Below, piece after piece: positions 1 through 5,751 of a stretch of DNA of 8,384 nt. The translations under genes and the position numbers were made by a program. The stretch comes from CAZEGV01 sp964511645 (GTDB lineage: Bacteria; Bacteroidota; Bacteroidia; Cytophagales; JAAEPT01). The stretch spans positions 1-8,384 of the forward strand of contig CAZEGV010000087.1 in NCBI GenBank assembly GCA_964511645.1, in the 5' to 3' direction. How positions within the stretch are numbered: the stretch's first letter is position 1; every line of letters starts with the position of its first letter. Below the pieces are notes generated by a model. The model saw nothing but the letters and a program-made list of their open reading frames with translations, was not told where the DNA came from and made no database searches.

Positions 1-54
1 TTCCCATAAACAAAAATACTAATAATTAGACTTATATTATAATTTAATTGGTAT
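1..54. repeat. Left copy of a window-spanning inverted repeat
   Basis: Positions 1-40 are the exact reverse complement of 8280-8319 (40 of 40 bases). Positions 46-54 are the reverse complement of 8271-8279. The only difference is five extra bases here (41-45). The match stops at 54/55, while its outer end runs to the first base of the window, so this copy may continue beyond it. It is AT-rich and internally a weak imperfect palindrome. No transposase is adjacent. It fits a dispersed intergenic repeat, the end of an insertion sequence or a MITE-like element; the sequence alone does not decide between them. Confidence 0.85.
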
Positions 55-77
55 ACAACATTTAGCCGAATAGCCAC

Positions 78-106
78 AAAAATCTCATCAATGACAATTT
101 CATTGA
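78..106 (-). terminator. Possible weak terminator downstream of the MarR gene
   Basis: Reading the minus strand beyond the marR stop, a 6-bp perfect stem (positions 101-106 pairing with 88-93, 7-base loop) is followed after about five bases by a run of five T (82-78). The stem is short, AT-rich and about 75 bases past the stop codon, so this is a low-grade candidate only. Confidence 0.3.
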
Positions 107-180
107 GAAAGTCTCGTTGTTGTAGGTCTGTATTTTGGGAGTCTTTTTAATGTCGTTAATTATTGAATCGATCAAAAAAA

Positions 181-609
181 TTATTTCATATTCTTTCTGA
201 TTTTTTTAAGAATCGTACTTAGCAAAGATAATTCTCCCTGCGTGAGATTTTTTATACTATTGTCTCTATGGGTATCTATTGATTTTATATTATCTTTTAT
301 AAACTGTTCTCCATCTTTTGTTAAAAAAATATTATATGCCCTTCTATTACTTGGTGTCTTTTCTCGAATTAGTAAACCTTTTTTTTCTAGCAAATCTATT
401 GTTCGTGTAATTGAAGCTGGGTCTCTATATGACTTGTTTGCCAACTCTTTTTGAGACAAAGAGCTAGATTCTGAAACTATCTTCAAAATAATCCATTGCT
501 CAACCGTAATTCCAAATCCTAACTTATCAAATTCCTTTTGAGAATATTGTTTAGAAACCTTACTTGTTAAGTCTATCTGAGATAAGATAACGTCTTCTAT
601 CCTTTCCAT
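181..609 (-). CDS. MarR-family winged helix-turn-helix transcriptional regulator
   Basis: This 142-residue protein has the usual MarR length and layout. An N-terminal dimerisation helix region covers residues ~1-45. The winged helix-turn-helix at ~51-82 contains LSQKELANKS followed by the recognition helix PASITRTIDLLEKKGLL. The wing at ~83-100 (SNRRAYNIFLTKDG) corresponds to the DxRxxxxxLT wing of the family, and a C-terminal helix (~101-142) completes the dimer interface. MarR proteins are usually ligand-responsive repressors of their own promoter and of nearby transport, detoxification or stress genes. The ligand cannot be read from the sequence. No efflux pump or enzyme is divergently paired with it; the neighbour across the regulatory region is ruvX. 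Palindromes at 608-648 and 659-682 overlap its predicted promoter, which suggests autoregulation. No second gene follows it inside the window. Confidence 0.92.
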   Translation of the reverse strand: MERIEDVILSQIDLTSKVSKQYSQKEFDKLGFGITVEQWIILKIVSESSSLSQKELANKSYRDPASITRTIDLLEKKGLLIREKTPSNRRAYNIFLTKDGEQFIKDNIKSIDTHRDNSIKNLTQGELSLLSTILKKIRKNMK

Positions 610-648
610 ACTATTGTCTTAGTTAAAAACATTATAGCACAATAGTAT
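608..648. promoter_or_regulatory. 10-bp inverted repeat across the marR leader and start codon
   Basis: ATACTATTGT at 608-617 and ACAATAGTAT at 639-648 form a perfect 10-bp inverted repeat with a 21-base spacer. The left arm overlaps the marR start codon (607-609, minus strand). The right arm overlaps the predicted -7 box. The spacing is wide for a single MarR dimer, so it could be two half-operators or an mRNA hairpin that hides the start codon. Confidence 0.55.
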
Positions 649-671
649 TAAAAATATTATTGATACATCAA
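640..671 (-). promoter_or_regulatory. Predicted promoter of the MarR gene
   Basis: On the minus strand TACTATTG (647-640) is one mismatch from the Bacteroidota -7 consensus TAnnTTTG. A TTG at 671-669 sits 21 bases upstream, as expected for the -33 element. This predicts a leader of roughly 25-30 bases before the start codon. Both elements lie within operator-like palindromes. Assignment rests on consensus matching only. Confidence 0.45.
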
Positions 672-682
672 TTATTGATGTA
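659..682. promoter_or_regulatory. Overlapping palindromes, candidate MarR operator
   Basis: Three alternating half-sites lie side by side: ATTGAT (659-664), ATCAAT (667-672) and ATTGAT (673-678). They form two nested perfect palindromes: a 14-bp one at 659-672 with a 2-base centre, and a 19-bp one at 664-682 (TACATCAAT, one central T, ATTGATGTA). A 15-20 bp palindrome upstream of a marR gene is the classic form of a MarR-dimer operator. It covers the predicted -33 element of marR, which fits autorepression. Confidence 0.6.
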
Positions 683-737
683 AAAATTTAAAGTTAAGAA
701 TGTCTTTGAGCTGATTATTTGAGATTACGCTCAAACC

Positions 738-769
738 TTTGCCCATTGATTCAAATACTTGTACCTTTG
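738..769 (+). promoter_or_regulatory. Bacteroidota-type promoter of the ruvX operon
   Basis: TACCTTTG (762-769) is a full match to the -7 consensus TAnnTTTG. A TTTG (738-741) lies 20 bases upstream, as the -33 element should. The box ends only six bases before the ruvX ATG, so the predicted transcript starts at or within a few bases of the start codon and would be essentially leaderless. The promoter is bracketed by a 9-bp inverted repeat (CCATTGATT at 743-751, AATCAATGG at 771-779). A small hairpin motif (TTTGAG 718-723, CTCAAA 730-735) sits just upstream. Confidence 0.65.
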
Positions 770-775
770 TAATCA

Positions 776-1189
776 ATGGCAAGAGTATTAGCAATAGATT
801 ACGGCACCAAACGAGTTGGACTCGCAGTTACAGATAGTATGCAAATAATTGCATCACCGCTAAACACTGTACCCGCTAAGGACTTGGCTCAGTACCTAGA
901 GAAATACATAAATACCGAAGAGGTTGAAACCATTGTGATTGGTATGCCCAAAAGACTAAACAATACTGACACACACATTACTCAACAAGTACGAGAGTTT
1001 ACCATCCATATGACACGTAAATTTCCTGCTATAAAAATTGTAAATGTAGATGAGAGGTTTACTTCCAAAATGGCTTTTGAGACGATGATAGCAGGTGGTC
1101 TATCAAAGAAAAAAAGACGTGAAAAAGAATTAATAGACAAAGTAAGTGCGACAATTATATTACAATCTTACCTAGCACAACAAATATGA
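776..1189 (+). CDS. ruvX: RuvX/YqgF-family putative Holliday junction resolvase or pre-16S rRNA nuclease
   Basis: This 137-residue protein has the length and RNase H-like fold signatures of the YqgF/RuvX family. These are the first strand with catalytic Asp (AIDYGTKRVGLAV, DYG at 8-10), VIGMP at 54-58, VDERFTS at 91-97 with the second acidic residue, and DKVSATIIL at ~121-129 with the third. The E. coli homologue is needed for 16S rRNA 5' maturation, and a resolvase role has also been proposed, so either function is possible here. The start is fixed by the family-typical N-terminus MARVLAIDYG. It is the first gene of an operon: its stop overlaps the def start as ATGA. A ruvX-def pairing is common in this phylum, from memory. 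Confidence 0.95.
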   Translation: MARVLAIDYGTKRVGLAVTDSMQIIASPLNTVPAKDLAQYLEKYINTEEVETIVIGMPKRLNNTDTHITQQVREFTIHMTRKFPAIKIVNVDERFTSKMAFETMIAGGLSKKKRREKELIDKVSATIILQSYLAQQI

Positions 1190-1728
1190 TATACCCAATA
1201 GTTGCTTACGGAGATGCCGTACTTAAAAAAGTTTGTGCCAAAATCACAATGGGCAAACCAGGGCTTCAAACTCTCATTGACGATATGTTTGAAACGATGG
1301 ACAGTGCTAATGGAGTAGGGCTTGCTGCACCTCAAATAGACAAATCTATTAGGTTGTTTATTGTGGACACATCTCTTATGGAAGAGGAGATAACCATCAA
1401 AAAAGCTTTCATAAACCCTGTAATAGAAGAAGAATGGGGAGAGGAATGGGCTTATGAAGAAGGTTGTCTGAGTATTCCTAAAATAAGAGGAGAAGTGCTC
1501 CGGTATGACAAAATATGTATCACTTATGAAGATATAGACGGCAATAAATTCACTGAAGACTATGAGGGGATGCCTGCTAGAGTCATTCAGCATGAATATG
1601 ACCATATAGAAGGTATCTTATTTACTGATCACCTATCTCCTTTCAAAAAAAGGAGGTTGAAATCTAAATTAGCAAAAATTAGCAAAGGAATTGTTGATGT
1701 CACCTACCGAATGAAATTTCCTTCGTGA
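1186..1728 (+). CDS. def: Peptide deformylase
   Basis: This cytoplasmic metalloenzyme removes the formyl group from the initiator methionine of new proteins. At 180 residues it is full length. All three deformylase motifs are intact: GVGLAAPQ at 43-50, EEGCLSIP at 91-98 with metal ligand Cys94, and QHEYDH at 135-140 with metal ligands His136 and His140 and catalytic Glu137. The C-terminal tail (PFKKRRLKSKLAKI) is basic and helical, as is usual. Its ATG overlaps the ruvX stop by 4 bases, and its TGA overlaps the GTG start of the next gene by 4 bases, so translation of the three genes is probably coupled. No separate promoter is seen. Confidence 0.97.
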   Translation: MIYPIVAYGDAVLKKVCAKITMGKPGLQTLIDDMFETMDSANGVGLAAPQIDKSIRLFIVDTSLMEEEITIKKAFINPVIEEEWGEEWAYEEGCLSIPKIRGEVLRYDKICITYEDIDGNKFTEDYEGMPARVIQHEYDHIEGILFTDHLSPFKKRRLKSKLAKISKGIVDVTYRMKFPS

Positions 1729-2483
1729 CAAAGCTTTTAAATATTGCACTCATACAACACAATACTTTTTGGGAAAACAAAACTGCCAATCTATCCGATT
1801 TAGAAGAAAAAATAACCTTAGTCCCCAATAATATCGACTTAATTGTATTGCCCGAGATGTTTAACACAGGCTTTACGATGAACACCAAAATGGCAGAATC
1901 AATGGGTGCAGTCACTACAAAGTGGATGAAGCAGATGGCTCACACATCAAATGCGGTTATTACAGGCTCTTACATAGTTATTGAAGATGGAAAGTATTAC
2001 AACCGTTTTATAGCCATGTCCAAAAAAGGCATACTATGCCAATATGATAAAATAAATTTATTTCCTTTATTAGCCGAACCAACGTTATTTACGGCAGGGG
2101 AAGCAAGCCCGAGTTTCCACGTAAATAACTTCACTATCCGACCTTTAATTTGTTTTGATTTAAGGTTTCCGAATAACTCTAATTATACAAAACAAAACCC
2201 TTATGATGTTTTACTATATGTTGCCAACTGGCCTAGTAAACGCAACAAACATTGGGAAATATTGTTACAAGCAAGGGCAATAGAAAACCAAAGTTATGTG
2301 ATTGGATGTAATAGAGTAGGTACAGATGAAAATGGATTAACGTATATCGGCAATAGTCTCGTTTTTAATCCAAAAGGAGACGTTATTAATCATTCTCAAA
2401 AAGAAAATCTTATTTTTGCCACATTAAATAAAAAACCTTTAGATGAATATAGGAAGAATTTTCCTGTAATAGATCCTATCTAA
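1725..2483 (+). CDS. Carbon-nitrogen hydrolase, omega-amidase (YafV/NIT2-like)
   Basis: This 252-residue nitrilase-superfamily amidase carries the Glu-Lys-Cys catalytic triad: Glu44 in LPEMFNTGF, Lys109 in YDKINLF and Cys143 in ICFDLRFP. The PEMFNTGFTM and CFDLRFP signatures, and the later block NWPSKRNKHWEILLQARAIENQ with GCNRVGTDENG, fit the YafV/NIT2 omega-amidase branch better than true nitrilases. That branch hydrolyses alpha-ketoglutaramate or alpha-ketosuccinamate left by glutamine or asparagine transaminases, including the one closing methionine salvage. Start choice: a GTG at 1725 overlaps the def stop as GTGA and gives the expected N-terminus (MTKLLNIALIQ). It is cytoplasmic, and the last gene of the ruvX operon. 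Its final eight bases overlap the convergent lamin-tail gene. The exact substrate is inferred. Confidence 0.9.
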   Translation: MTKLLNIALIQHNTFWENKTANLSDLEEKITLVPNNIDLIVLPEMFNTGFTMNTKMAESMGAVTTKWMKQMAHTSNAVITGSYIVIEDGKYYNRFIAMSKKGILCQYDKINLFPLLAEPTLFTAGEASPSFHVNNFTIRPLICFDLRFPNNSNYTKQNPYDVLLYVANWPSKRNKHWEILLQARAIENQSYVIGCNRVGTDENGLTYIGNSLVFNPKGDVINHSQKENLIFATLNKKPLDEYRKNFPVIDPI

Positions 2484-3282
2484 TAATTAATTTTGAAACT
2501 TGATTATCTACTCTTACAGTATAGATACCACTTGGCAAACTCAAGTTATAATCAATATTTGTATTCATCACCTGATTATAAACTTCGTTCCCTAACAAGT
2601 CATAGATTACTGTTTTTACCCAACCATCTGCACCTTTTATACTAAACTTATTATCGGTAATAAAATTAGGTAATAACTCAAATCGAGTGCTTTCATTTAA
2701 TTTCACTATGTCCAAAATAGGATTATTACTATAGCCTGGAGTCCCAAAATCTCCTAATCCATAAGTATCAATAGTTTCTTTTATCCAGTTAGACCCATCA
2801 TTATTTTCTTGGTGAAGGAGTACTAAACCGCTAATATTAAATACAATACTCGCACCAGAAACACTAGGAAAACCCAAAGCAGAACTATACTCTACTTGAT
2901 CAATAACATTATCCATTGAGTCCAGTACCGTAATTTTATCTCCTCCGTTATTGAAGTTGATCGTCCCATAGGCATAATCAAATTGTAGCCCACCGTTAGT
3001 GAGTGTGTCTCCAGTTCTGGCTAGCACAGCAAACCCCAAAGGCGGAACAATAAGTGTTGTCAATATTTTTTTAGACGTTACGAGGTCTGATATTGTCCAA
3101 TTTTTCATATCAATTGAAGATTGTGTAGTATTAAACACTTCAAACCATTCCCCCTTAGTATCAGTTACTGTGTCAGGATTATACATTATCTCTGTAATGA
3201 TAATATCACCTACATTTTGTGCCGATAAATTCAAAGAAAATCCTAAAAATAATAGTCCAGTATAAATAAATAAATTTTTCAT
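2476..3282 (-). CDS. Secreted lamin tail domain protein with T9SS sorting domain
   Basis: This 268-residue protein has three parts. A Sec signal peptide covers residues 1-22 (hydrophobic FIYTGLLFLGFSLNL, likely cleavage after SAQ). A lamin tail domain (LTD) at ~24-135 shows the usual start GDIIITEIMYNP and the core GEWFEVFNTTQSSIDMKNW, then IVPPLGFAVL. The C-terminal region at ~200-268 resembles a type A T9SS sorting domain (VKTVIYDLLGNEV, then LPSGIYTVRV and the final VSKLIIR). The predicted route is Sec to the periplasm, then T9SS to the cell surface or medium. Bacterial LTDs are beta-sandwich modules often joined to extracellular nucleases or phosphatases; this protein has no catalytic domain, so an adhesive or structural role is plausible. 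It lies 29 bases downstream of the EEP-family gene on the same strand, probably co-transcribed. Confidence 0.86.
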   Translation of the reverse strand: MKNLFIYTGLLFLGFSLNLSAQNVGDIIITEIMYNPDTVTDTKGEWFEVFNTTQSSIDMKNWTISDLVTSKKILTTLIVPPLGFAVLARTGDTLTNGGLQFDYAYGTINFNNGGDKITVLDSMDNVIDQVEYSSALGFPSVSGASIVFNISGLVLLHQENNDGSNWIKETIDTYGLGDFGTPGYSNNPILDIVKLNESTRFELLPNFITDNKFSIKGADGWVKTVIYDLLGNEVYNQVMNTNIDYNLSLPSGIYTVRVDNQVSKLIIR

Positions 3283-3311
3283 AGCTGTTATAATAGTGAT
3301 TTTAATTCAAT

Positions 3312-4400
3312 TTAGTGTTTTTTCTTTAATTTATAAAGCCCTACCAAAGGAAAGTGATCTACCTGCTTCATATTGTCCTTTGTTTGAAGAGAAAGGCAAC
3401 GCAAGTTCTTGTCGCTAAAGAATTGATTATCTATCCTCAAAAAAAATAAGTATTTATTATCTCTTGATGAATTGTATGTAATTCCAAAATCAGATCCTGC
3501 TACTTCAAAAGCATTAGCTAAGTGACTATTGATATGATTGTAAGCATAAGAATAAGGCACATCATTAAGATCAGCACATACTATCAAAGGATAAGGGCAA
3601 TCTTGAATACTTTTCACTAAGGGCTTCACCTGCTTGGTTCTCAATTCAAATCCATTTCTTATTTTGCTCAATACTTTTAATCTAGAAGATTTACTTTTTT
3701 GAATATCCACCGAGACATTATTACTAAGACTAATAGATGCTAAATGAGCAGAGTAAATTCTTATAATATCCTCACCTTTTTTGATGTCCGCATAAAACAT
3801 GAAATTCCCCCCTCTTTTTTCTTTTAGCTTCTGCGAATAAACAATAGGATGTTTACTCAAAATAACTTGTCCAAAATCGTTATAAGACCCCGTAGTCAGA
3901 AATATCTCTCGAACAGCATAAGGATATGCTTTTTTTAATCGCTTATCAATATTATACACTTCATTTCCTTTCCTGCAAGTGTAATATTCTTGTAAACAAA
4001 TGACATCGGCATCTTCTTGAATCAAAAAACCAACCATACTATCAACTGGAGTTGAGTCATGACTTGTATCATAATTATAACGATTAAACACTTGTACATT
4101 ATACGAAATGATTTTAATTATATCATCTTCCAAATTCACTTTGTTTGGCTCATTAAAGCCATAACTTCGATAAATATTTGGGCTAATAATCAACAAAGTA
4201 ATCAATGGGAAAAATACATTTTTCCATTTTTTAAAAACCCAAAAGACTAACAAAACACCATTAAGACCTATCCATAAAGGAGAACTCATCGCTAGTAACC
4301 CAAAAAAATAATGAGCCGTAGGAGGAACATATCCTGCTATATAGCTAGCAACCCCCGCAATCCCCGACAAAATTGTAATAATAAATAATATAAAATACAT
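3312..4400 (-). CDS. Membrane-anchored endonuclease/exonuclease/phosphatase (EEP) family protein
   Basis: This 362-residue protein begins with three hydrophobic segments (~1-24, ~31-55 and ~60-75), followed by an EEP/DNase I-like domain (~93-357). The catalytic signatures are intact: Asn101 in IISYNVQVF, Glu138 in VICLQEY, His219 in YSAHL, Asp277 and Asn279 in CADLND, Asp324 in RIDNQF and Asp348-His349 in QVDHFP. The family hydrolyses phosphodiester or phosphomonoester bonds using Mg2+. Substrates range from nucleic acids to phosphoinositides and sphingomyelin, so the substrate here is unknown. The N-terminal segments place it at the inner membrane; which side the domain faces is uncertain. 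This architecture is widespread in Bacteroidota, from memory. It is the first gene of a probable two-gene unit with the LTD protein. Confidence 0.9.
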   Translation of the reverse strand: MYFILFIITILSGIAGVASYIAGYVPPTAHYFFGLLAMSSPLWIGLNGVLLVFWVFKKWKNVFFPLITLLIISPNIYRSYGFNEPNKVNLEDDIIKIISYNVQVFNRYNYDTSHDSTPVDSMVGFLIQEDADVICLQEYYTCRKGNEVYNIDKRLKKAYPYAVREIFLTTGSYNDFGQVILSKHPIVYSQKLKEKRGGNFMFYADIKKGEDIIRIYSAHLASISLSNNVSVDIQKSKSSRLKVLSKIRNGFELRTKQVKPLVKSIQDCPYPLIVCADLNDVPYSYAYNHINSHLANAFEVAGSDFGITYNSSRDNKYLFFLRIDNQFFSDKNLRCLSLQTKDNMKQVDHFPLVGLYKLKKKH

Positions 4401-4405
4401 CTTGA

Positions 4406-4413
4406 CAAAGATA
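4406..4413 (-). promoter_or_regulatory. -7 box of the EEP-family gene
   Basis: TATCTTTG on the minus strand (4413-4406) is a full match to TAnnTTTG and ends five bases before the ATG. A leaderless or near-leaderless transcript is therefore predicted. The -33 element is poor: the nearest TTG gives only a 16-base spacer. Confidence 0.5.
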
Positions 4414-4471
4414 CACCTAGTTTTTAAGCCAAAAAATAGTCCAAAGACTTTTATTTAAAAATACACAAACC

Positions 4472-4819
4472 CTACTTTCCTATCTTAAACAACAACCCTA
4501 ATTCTACTGAAATTATTTCCTTTTCCTTATTATCCGTAAATGATGAATCTTTGTTCAAAAAAGAAAACTCAACCCATAATGTAAATATATACGACTCGTA
4601 AATTTTCTGTCTAAACCGATTTTAACCGTGTAAACATTTGACTTGCCATCAATTCTCCTATCATCAGGACTAGTCAACCTCATGTTATAAACCAATAATC
4701 TAATCCTAAATAAGGGTCACCCTATGGTTTTACACCTAAGGGATAAAAAACTATTGATGCCATCTTATATGTGACGTGAGCAGTACTTATTGATTTTTCA
4801 AAAAAAATGACCTTTATAA
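4472..4819 (-). pseudogene. Decayed C-terminal fragment of an outer-membrane beta-barrel-like protein
   Basis: No intact frame exists here, but the minus strand reads as one coherent protein of about 115 residues if three lesions are repaired. Segment one (about 4819-4725) reads SISTAHVTYKMASIVFYPLG then VKP and hits a TAG at 4724-4722. Segment two continues in the same frame with GDPYLG (4721-4704). A one-base shift near 4700-4706 leads into segment three, RLLVYNMRLTSPDDRRIDG onwards to YLHYGLSFLF. A second shift at a run of six T (4557-4562) leads to LNKDSSFTDNKEKEIISVEL and the ending GLLFKIGK at the TAG 4474-4472. Alternating polar and hydrophobic strands with Y/F-rich ends resemble the last strands of a small outer-membrane barrel. 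The N-terminal half is gone; panC ends about nine bases away. Family is not identified. Sequencing errors could explain single lesions but hardly all three plus the missing half. Confidence 0.6.
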
Positions 4820-4827
4820 CACGCTTT

Positions 4828-5661
4828 CTAATTCAACTCAACCAATACATTATCAATCAAACGAACTCCCCCCACAAAGGCAGCGATGCAAAATGCAATC
4901 TGCTTAGATGGTTCTTGAACAGGAGACAAATACTCAGCATCAGCTACGGCTAAATATTCTAATTTAATTTGGTTATTTTTACTTATTACATTTTTAGCCT
5001 GCTCTAGGGTTTTTTTCACCGAGACACCTGACGATACAGATTTTTCACATTCAAATAATATCTTAGAAAGATGAATTGCTACTTCTTTTTCTGATTCAGA
5101 TAATCTTCGGTTACGTGAAGACATCGCCAAGCCAGAAGGCTCTCTTATGATTTCACAAGTAATAATTGTAATATCAAAGCATAACTCTTTTGTCATCCTA
5201 CGGATAAGAATCAATTGCTGTAAATCCTTCTGACCAAAATAGGCCCTAGTGGGCTTAACTACGTTGAATAATTTTGCCACGATCTGTACTACTCCACTAA
5301 AATGCCCTGAGCGAGTAGCTCCTTCCATAATTGTGTCTAAATAACCTGCGTTATATGTAATAATATGTTCATCAGGATACATCTCATTGGTGGTAGGTGC
5401 AAAAATATAATCGACTCCCACCGACTGTAGAAAATCTACATCTTGTGATAAATTACGGGGATATTTATCTAAATCTGTTTTATTATTAAACTGAGTTGGG
5501 TTCACAAATATACTCACTACCACAGTTTCATTTTGAGTTTTAGCTTTTTGTACTAAGGACAAATGCCCTTTGTGTAAAGCCCCCATTGTTGGTACAAAAC
5601 CGATACTATTATGGCTCTTTAAAATTATTCTAATCTCTGAAATTGAGGTAATTATCTGCAT
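4828..5661 (-). CDS. panC: Pantothenate synthetase (pantoate--beta-alanine ligase)
   Basis: This cytoplasmic enzyme joins pantoate and beta-alanine with ATP, via a pantoyl-adenylate, to give pantothenate for coenzyme A synthesis. At 277 residues it is full length. The nucleotidyltransferase signatures are all present: PTMGALHKGHLSL at 24-36 (HIGH-type), FVNPTQF at 52-58, RSGHFSGV at 117-124, FGQKD at 142-146 and the KMSKS-like loop REPSGLAMSSRNRR at 173-186. The C-terminal domain ends with DAEYLSP and the FVGGVRLIDN strand. It is divergent from the glycogen-synthase-like gene across a 90-base region, an arrangement common in Bacteroidota from memory. panD, a frequent follower of panC, is not downstream here; an OMP-like pseudogene is there instead. 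No clear TAnnTTTG box was found for it (TAAATTTT on the minus strand near 5684-5691 is a partial match). Confidence 0.97.
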   Translation of the reverse strand: MQIITSISEIRIILKSHNSIGFVPTMGALHKGHLSLVQKAKTQNETVVVSIFVNPTQFNNKTDLDKYPRNLSQDVDFLQSVGVDYIFAPTTNEMYPDEHIITYNAGYLDTIMEGATRSGHFSGVVQIVAKLFNVVKPTRAYFGQKDLQQLILIRRMTKELCFDITIITCEIIREPSGLAMSSRNRRLSESEKEVAIHLSKILFECEKSVSSGVSVKKTLEQAKNVISKNNQIKLEYLAVADAEYLSPVQEPSKQIAFCIAAFVGGVRLIDNVLVELN

Positions 5662-5712
5662 AGTCCGACTTATATAAGGATAGAAAATTTAGCATATTTC
5701 GTGATTTTTTTT

Positions 5713-5720
5713 TACATTTG
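5713..5720 (+). promoter_or_regulatory. -7 box of the glycogen-synthase-like gene
   Basis: TACATTTG matches TAnnTTTG exactly and predicts a transcript start near 5724-5727, with a leader of about 25-28 bases. The leader is A/T-rich with no Shine-Dalgarno sequence, typical of the phylum. The -33 element is weak (TTTAG around 5688-5692). Confidence 0.5.
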
Positions 5721-5751
5721 TACATATTTTGTTAGATAATTATAAAAAATT

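Noticed and set aside
1..154. Minus-strand frame open from about 154 through the left repeat and off the window edge (QQRDFLNEIVIDEIFVAIRL within it)
   Set aside because: The text looks protein-like, but it has no start codon after the in-frame stop, and it runs through the repeat, which is also read in the right copy in a different context. I could not support a gene.
242..454. 70-residue plus-strand frame opposite marR
   Set aside because: It is antisense to a well-supported MarR gene. Its hydrophobic residues arise from complementing Lys/Glu-rich helices.
718..735. TTTGAG/CTCAAA hairpin upstream of ruvX as a terminator
   Set aside because: There is no T run after the stem and no gene upstream on the plus strand to terminate. 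It is kept only as a note in the ruvX promoter entry.
1168..1605. 145-residue open frame on the minus strand inside def
   Set aside because: It lies entirely across the clear ruvX/def coding region on the opposite strand, with low-complexity F/Y-rich text and no recognisable motif. It is an antisense shadow.
2999..4250. Plus-strand frames at 2999-3265 and 4059-4250
   Set aside because: They are antisense to the LTD and EEP genes, with no motif.
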